A stretch of DNA of 21,475 bases from Prevotella sp. UBA1378. Lineage in GTDB: Bacteria; Bacteroidota; Bacteroidia; Bacteroidales; Bacteroidaceae. The stretch is from contig DBRC01000026.1 of NCBI GenBank assembly GCA_002305505.1, positions 12,496 through 33,970 on the forward strand, read 5' to 3'. A program made the translations under genes and the position numbers. The first letter of the stretch is position 1. Every line of letters begins with the position of its first letter. Under the pieces are notes generated by a model. The model saw only the letters and a list, made by a program, of their open reading frames with translations, made no database searches and had not been told where the DNA came from. This document shows positions 17,532 through 21,475 of this stretch, in pieces.

Positions 17532-20500
17532 TTATTTCACGAAAATCTTTTGGGCTTTACCATTCTTGATGATGATATTCAAACCCGGACGCAAACTGCT
17601 TGTCTTCATACCGCTCAGAGTATAAATCTCACTGCCGGAGAGGCTTCCCGCCGTCACGGCATCGATACCTGTAGCTATCGGGCCTTCCCATCCGGCATTA
17701 TCGCCCTTAGCGGTCAGCGTCAACGTCCATCCTCCTACGGAGAACCATGTACCCGTAAATGCCTTACCTGTACGCGCCGCATCGGTTGTCATTCCGATGA
17801 GCAGCTGATGGTCGGTCACAACGATATCTGCCATGCTGATGTGCTTCCATCCGCGCCCGTTACCATTATTGGCATTGTAGATAGCACTGATTTCGGCATA
17901 TTCGGGATCGTCCTCGCTGATACCAGCCTCCATTCTGAGTTTGGCAGCTTCCCATATTTCGCCCCATTTATCGGTAGCACTTTCAGTCACAGTCTCACCG
18001 GTGTTCTCATCAAGATGCGTATAAGTCTGCAGCGGTATTTCCACCCATGTGGTGTCAGCCGTATTTTTGTAGAACAAGAATGCGCCTTCGCCAGATGTAC
18101 GGGTGTAAGCACCCAGCGTATAAGTACCATTGGGTAAGTCGGTCACAAGCTGTTCGGCATAGTAATTCAGCTTCCCAGCTTCGGAGTTATAAGAGTCGAA
18201 ATAGCGAACGCTCCCATTTCCCGTATACCACTGTCCGCTGGTGCTGGCCTTATCGCCTGTGCCTTTCTCTATAATCCATCCCGTCTCGGCCTCTGCCTTT
18301 GGATTCATGATAAATCCGGTGTAGTCTGTAGCAGATGCATCGTCAATAATGTTCTGCTTATTCACAGCAGCGGTAGCCTTTTGCAGTTCTTCCATGAATG
18401 CTTTTACTGTATCAGCATCTTTCAGTTCAGCGGTAAGCTGCGATTTTTGCGTATCCATGATGCTTCCCAGATAGCTCTTCCCCGATTCTGATGCGGTTTC
18501 AGCTACAGCAGCAGCATTATTGTAAGCAGGGGCATAGATGTTCAGATAGTTCTTCAGCAGCTCCACTTTTGCCTCCAACATGGTATAGGTGGCCTCGTCA
18601 GAAGCTATCCAGGCCGTCACTTCATTATAAGCAAACTCCACTATATTACGGGCAGCACCGTAACCGTCCTCCTTCTCCAGCTCTGCCTTGACTACGGGCA
18701 AGGTTTTGCCTTCCTGCATATACTCTGCGTATTGGGCTTCACTTTTCTCTGCCACCGCTTGTGCTGCACTGATGGCTGCAAGTGCTTCGTTCATGTCGGT
18801 AGCATTTCGGTTAGCCTCTATCACTGCCAGGAAGGTTTGTTTATCGGCTGCCAAGTGCATACTGTTTGCCAATTGCTCGGCATCCGCAACCTTCTGATTG
18901 AAAGCTTTCAGCAAATCCTCGGCAGTGGCTTCACCCAGGTAATAGAGTTTAAAGTTGGTAGCACAGAACCATCCGGCAGAAGCCTGCCCATTGCCGGTAC
19001 CCTCGACACCGATGGTGAGTTTACCGTCGCTCACGAGCACTTTCTCGGCAGTAATCAGTGTTTCCCACTCGCCTATACCTGTACCCAAGGCATCCCAGCC
19101 TTCTTTCGACAAAGTTGCAGAAACGGCTGTCTGGGCAGGACTCTTGGCATATACATGCTGGTTGGTGATATAACCGGCTTGAGTAATAAGATCGGCCGAT
19201 ACCTTGTAATATCCGTTGGGCAGGCCGGTAAGATCCTGATTTATACTCAAAGTTGTGGTAAAGTTGTTGTTCCATGCATTCCAGCAGCTGCGCCCCTGAG
19301 CGTAGTTTAAACGCTGGTCGCCACCGGTGGCCGCGCCCTTATACCACCCTTCGCTGGTAAGATAGCTGTTGGGGGAGTCCACTGCATACACATAGCTGCC
19401 AGAATCGTAAATAGGTTCAGCTTCTGGCTTGATGAACCAAGGATGGTTCACGAGGAAAGTGTAATCGGCAGGATTATCCTCGCTGGCTTCCTGCGTCAGG
19501 TAATAAGCCCTCATAGCCGCATTTGCCTCTTCCGAAGCGCCCATAATCTGTGCGGCCGTACCATTTGTTTTATAACCTGTAATGGTCTCATAAGCGGCAG
19601 TCAGCTCGCCTTTCCCGGCATAGTTGGTGTTCGCAATTAAACTCTGCATTTTGCCCAATGCCGTCTCAAGTTCCGGAAGGGCATCGATAGCACTGCGGAA
19701 AGTCTCAAGATCGGTATTGGCTTTCTTCAAGGCCGCCTCCATCACGCTTTGTTCTGCCCCAATCACACCGTCTATTTCATCAAAATAGTCGCTCATCTCT
19801 GTGACCAAGCCACTGATCCCTAAACTCGTTGCCTCGTTTATCAGTTCCTGCAGCCGTCCTTGTACGTCGGTAAGGTCGGCTATGAGCAACTTCTGGGCAT
19901 CGGCCTCCCCTATCTTATAAAGCTTGATGCCGTCAATCCATATAATGGGGTTATTGCCGGAACCGGTATTGGCAGCCTGGAAACCAAATTCAATGGTAAA
20001 TTCGCTGGTCGGCGTAAACTCAATGCTGTGATTGGTCCATTCGGCAGCATTGAACCCTTCCGTATCGCTGAAGACATCCTTACGGCAAGTCACATTTGAG
20101 AGGTTTTTTGCACCGCTATTCAGCTTACCCGTCGCTTTCACCCAATAATCCAATCGGTACATTGCACATGGCAGATTTACGACTTGTTTATAGGTACACT
20201 TGCCTCCCCAGCCTGCGCGCAGCATCAACACACCCTTATTATCGTCGGTGTTTATCTCATCTGGCTTTGCCGGACAGCCCACGTCACCGGCGGGTTTGCC
20301 GTCGCCAACAGCCAGCATTCCGGCCTGCACAGCATAAGGGACAGAGCCGAAGTATACCCATTCGGGAGTCTCTGACAGGTTGGTCACATCCCAACCCTTG
20401 ATACGGGTAATGAAGCCGTACCACGAAAGTTCACCGACGGCATTCTGCCCTTTTCCATCATTACATTTAGTATAGATACTTCCATCCTCAGCTTTCCAGA

Positions 20501-20684
20501 AAGCAGAACGCGAACTGGTTTTGCCTGTGTTTACGATTTCTTTGGCGGCAGAGCCGTCAGTATTAAAACTAATGTCCTCATCAAATCCCGGATTCTGGAT
20601 ATAACTGGTCACATCCTCCTCCGTTTGGGCAAATGACAGCATAGCCATCAAAGCACCGACTACAAAAAGTAAGGTTTTCTTCAT
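17532..20684 (-). CDS. Large secreted modular protein with beta-sandwich domains, helical spacers and a T9SS-like C-terminal tail
   Basis: This is a 1050-residue protein with a Sec signal peptide (MKKTLLFVVGALMAMLSFA|Q, no lipobox). Three similar-looking beta-rich modules are visible: about 27-258 (starting IQNPGFDED, ending IIWIDGIKLYKI), about 415-590 (GLPNGYYKVSADLITQAGY to WFCATNFKLYYLG) and about 795-985 (DLPNGTYTLGAYTRTSG to FSVGGWTLTLTAKG). Phrases such as LPNGxYxL and a final I/F-K-L-Y strand are typical of carbohydrate-binding-like sandwiches. Between them lie helical, Ala/Glu/Lys-rich spacers (about 262-400 and 592-790) resembling FIVAR-type linkers. The last about 60 residues (IDAVTAGSL, EIYTLSGMK, RPGLNIIIKNGKAQKIFVK) match the general form of Bacteroidetes type IX sorting domains (IYxLxGxxV, xxGLNIVxGKKxxVK). 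No catalytic signature is recognised. As first gene after the divergent regulatory region it is probably strongly expressed; a secreted or surface-attached binding role is inferred. Confidence 0.85.
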   Translation of the reverse strand: MKKTLLFVVGALMAMLSFAQTEEDVTSYIQNPGFDEDISFNTDGSAAKEIVNTGKTSSRSAFWKAEDGSIYTKCNDGKGQNAVGELSWYGFITRIKGWDVTNLSETPEWVYFGSVPYAVQAGMLAVGDGKPAGDVGCPAKPDEINTDDNKGVLMLRAGWGGKCTYKQVVNLPCAMYRLDYWVKATGKLNSGAKNLSNVTCRKDVFSDTEGFNAAEWTNHSIEFTPTSEFTIEFGFQAANTGSGNNPIIWIDGIKLYKIGEADAQKLLIADLTDVQGRLQELINEATSLGISGLVTEMSDYFDEIDGVIGAEQSVMEAALKKANTDLETFRSAIDALPELETALGKMQSLIANTNYAGKGELTAAYETITGYKTNGTAAQIMGASEEANAAMRAYYLTQEASEDNPADYTFLVNHPWFIKPEAEPIYDSGSYVYAVDSPNSYLTSEGWYKGAATGGDQRLNYAQGRSCWNAWNNNFTTTLSINQDLTGLPNGYYKVSADLITQAGYITNQHVYAKSPAQTAVSATLSKEGWDALGTGIGEWETLITAEKVLVSDGKLTIGVEGTGNGQASAGWFCATNFKLYYLGEATAEDLLKAFNQKVADAEQLANSMHLAADKQTFLAVIEANRNATDMNEALAAISAAQAVAEKSEAQYAEYMQEGKTLPVVKAELEKEDGYGAARNIVEFAYNEVTAWIASDEATYTMLEAKVELLKNYLNIYAPAYNNAAAVAETASESGKSYLGSIMDTQKSQLTAELKDADTVKAFMEELQKATAAVNKQNIIDDASATDYTGFIMNPKAEAETGWIIEKGTGDKASTSGQWYTGNGSVRYFDSYNSEAGKLNYYAEQLVTDLPNGTYTLGAYTRTSGEGAFLFYKNTADTTWVEIPLQTYTHLDENTGETVTESATDKWGEIWEAAKLRMEAGISEDDPEYAEISAIYNANNGNGRGWKHISMADIVVTDHQLLIGMTTDAARTGKAFTGTWFSVGGWTLTLTAKGDNAGWEGPIATGIDAVTAGSLSGSEIYTLSGMKTSSLRPGLNIIIKNGKAQKIFVK

Positions 20685-20736
20685 GTTAGTTGTTTTTTTG
20701 AGTTACTGATTATTTAGAAATTGGATTTTCTAACGA

Positions 20737-20744
20737 CAAAGGTA
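20737..20744 (-). promoter_or_regulatory. Bacteroidetes -7 promoter element for the minus-strand gene train
   Basis: On the minus strand the sequence TACCTTTG is a perfect match to the Bacteroides TAnnTTTG -7 box. The predicted transcript would start about six to eight bases downstream, giving a 5' leader of about 45 bases that becomes A-rich before the ATG at 20684. No TTG lies at the usual 19-21-base spacing for the -33 element (nearest candidates are 12 and 24 bases away), as expected for a promoter that needs an activator. Confidence 0.65.
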
Positions 20745-20772
20745 AGTATATGCCGCCAACCCCGCTTCCAAG

Positions 20773-20804
20773 CATCACTATTTCATACGAAAACATCATT
20801 ATTT
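20773..20804. promoter_or_regulatory. Direct-repeat operator candidate, proximal pair (21-base pitch)
   Basis: CATCACTATTT (20773-20783) and CATCATTATTT (20794-20804) match at 10 of 11 positions and are exactly 21 bases apart, two helical turns. The pair ends about 42 bases upstream of the predicted start of the minus-strand transcript, where an activator would touch RNA polymerase. AraC-type output domains, as in HTCS regulators, commonly bind direct repeats with such phasing; assignment to the divergent gene is inference. Confidence 0.55.
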
Positions 20805-20812
20805 GAATAAAA

Positions 20813-20841
20813 TAACGATAATTTCGCTTGAATTAACGATA
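20813..20841. promoter_or_regulatory. Direct-repeat operator candidate, distal pair (21-base pitch)
   Basis: TAACGATA occurs at 20813-20820 and 20834-20841, identical over eight bases and again 21 bases apart. Together with the proximal pair, four T-rich half-sites are phased at about 20-21 bases (ATTT cores begin at 20780, 20801, 20821 and 20841). It lies between the divergent start codons and could serve either promoter. Confidence 0.45.
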
Positions 20842-20912
20842 TTTACCCCTCGAAGGCTGCATGTTTAAAGTTTTTTTCGTACTTTTATAGCCAGAACCGA
20901 ACAATAAATGCT

Positions 20913-21475
20913 ATGCGACTTAAAATATTATTACTGACATTGCTGTTCTGTGCGATTATCTCCGCACAGAAACAAGACTACCGATATGCCGCCCCCATCG
21001 TGACCTCGCCGTCGGATGAACTTCGTTGTATGTACTTCGACCATCAAGGCCTGATGTGGATAGGTACCAATTCGGGACTGAAATCATACGACGGCTACAC
21101 ATTTAAGACTTACAGATCTACTGCAAAGTCGCCCGACCTATTACCTAACAACACCATCCTTAGCATTACCGAAGATTCACTTAACGGACTATGGGTAGGT
21201 ACTGGCAACGGACTTGTCAGAATGGACCGTAAGAGCGGACAATTCCAAACCTATCATTTACCTGATAACCGACAGCAAATCATCTATACCTTATTTACCT
21301 CACGTGACGGTACTGTGTGGATTGGCACCGACGGCGGATTGACACGATATAACGCTAAAAGCGGCGAATTCATAACCTACAACAGTACAAATACCTTTAT
21401 GAAAACGACCGATGGAAGCCAAAAGGAGCTGGGCGGATACAGCGTGAAATCAAGGCGCAGGCGTGAAAGTCCGTG
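20913..21475 (+). CDS. N-terminus of a hybrid two-component system (HTCS) sensor/regulator, partial
   Basis: An ATG at 20913 opens a frame of 187 codons that runs to the right edge. It begins MRLKILLLTLLFCAIISAQK, a Sec signal peptide, and then shows three two-component-regulator propeller (Reg_prop) repeats: LRCMYFDHQGLMWIGTNSGL with SYDGYTF, ILSITEDSLNGLWVGTGNGL with RMDRKSG, and IYTLFTSRDGTVWIGTDGGL with RYNAKSG. This is the start of the periplasmic sensor of Bacteroidetes HTCS proteins, whose later parts (Y_Y_Y, histidine kinase, receiver, AraC-type DNA-binding domain) would lie outside the window. An ATG at 20908 is out of frame and stops quickly. A weak -7-like TACTTTTA lies at 20880-20887. 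It is divergent from the gene train, the usual position for the regulator of a SusCD locus. The last eight codons (RRRRESP at the end) do not look like the continuation of a propeller blade. Confidence 0.9.
   Translation, partial: MRLKILLLTLLFCAIISAQKQDYRYAAPIVTSPSDELRCMYFDHQGLMWIGTNSGLKSYDGYTFKTYRSTAKSPDLLPNNTILSITEDSLNGLWVGTGNGLVRMDRKSGQFQTYHLPDNRQQIIYTLFTSRDGTVWIGTDGGLTRYNAKSGEFITYNSTNTFMKTTDGSQKELGGYSVKSRRRRESP

Noticed and set aside
62..20684. Glycoside hydrolase, polysaccharide lyase, sulfatase or peptidase in the locus
   Set aside because: Each long gene was read for catalytic signatures and none was found; beta-sandwich regions alone do not support an enzyme call.
20880..20887. TACTTTTA as the -7 element of the HTCS promoter
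   Set aside because: It misses the final G of TAnnTTTG and has no TTG at the right distance, so it is only mentioned as a weak candidate and not listed as a feature.
1..21475. CRISPR arrays, tRNA or rRNA genes, insertion sequences, integrases
   Set aside because: No regularly spaced repeats of CRISPR length, no cloverleaf-like or rRNA-like sequence and no transposase or integrase reading frame were seen; the window is almost fully occupied by the genes listed.

Overview
The window looks like part of a Bacteroidales (Bacteroides/Phocaeicola/Prevotella-type) chromosome. The basis is two SusC/SusD pairs, Bacteroidetes-type lipoproteins with acidic residues after the lipobox cysteine, a C-terminal tail resembling type IX secretion sorting domains, the N-terminus of a hybrid two-component system sensor, a perfect TAnnTTTG -7 promoter element, and few clear Shine-Dalgarno sequences. 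Genus cannot be resolved from sequence alone.

Layout: one long minus-strand gene train runs from about 20684 down past the left edge. In order of transcription it holds a large secreted multi-domain beta-sandwich/helical protein (20684-17532); a 235-base gap with a strong hairpin; a lipoprotein with four FAS1 (fasciclin) domains (17296-14417); SusC-A (14391-10999); SusD-A (10952-9138); two lipoproteins each with two FAS1 domains and a C-terminal sandwich domain (9106-7037 and 7008-5224); SusC-B (5199-1894); SusD-B (1879-62); and the first codons of another gene (50 to the edge). From 17296 onward the gaps are only 11-46 bases, so co-transcription is likely. On the plus strand, divergent from the train, starts a gene (20913 to the right edge) with Reg_prop propeller repeats, read as the N-terminus of an HTCS sensor/regulator.

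How it works together (inference): this is a PUL-like uptake locus with two SusCD transporters. The usual surface glycan-binding lipoprotein positions are filled by FAS1 proteins, giving eight recognisable FAS1 domains in three genes. No glycoside hydrolase, lyase, sulfatase or peptidase is visible. The ligand is unknown; the locus may capture a glycan, glycoprotein or other host/dietary macromolecule cut elsewhere. The HTCS would sense a breakdown product in the periplasm and activate the train.

The best regulatory signal is in the 228-base divergent region: two pairs of direct repeats, both with a 21-base pitch, lie just upstream of the TACCTTTG element that should drive the train. Their arrangement suits a direct-repeat operator for an AraC-type output domain. 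The most unusual feature is the doubled FAS1-SusC-SusD architecture without visible enzymes.
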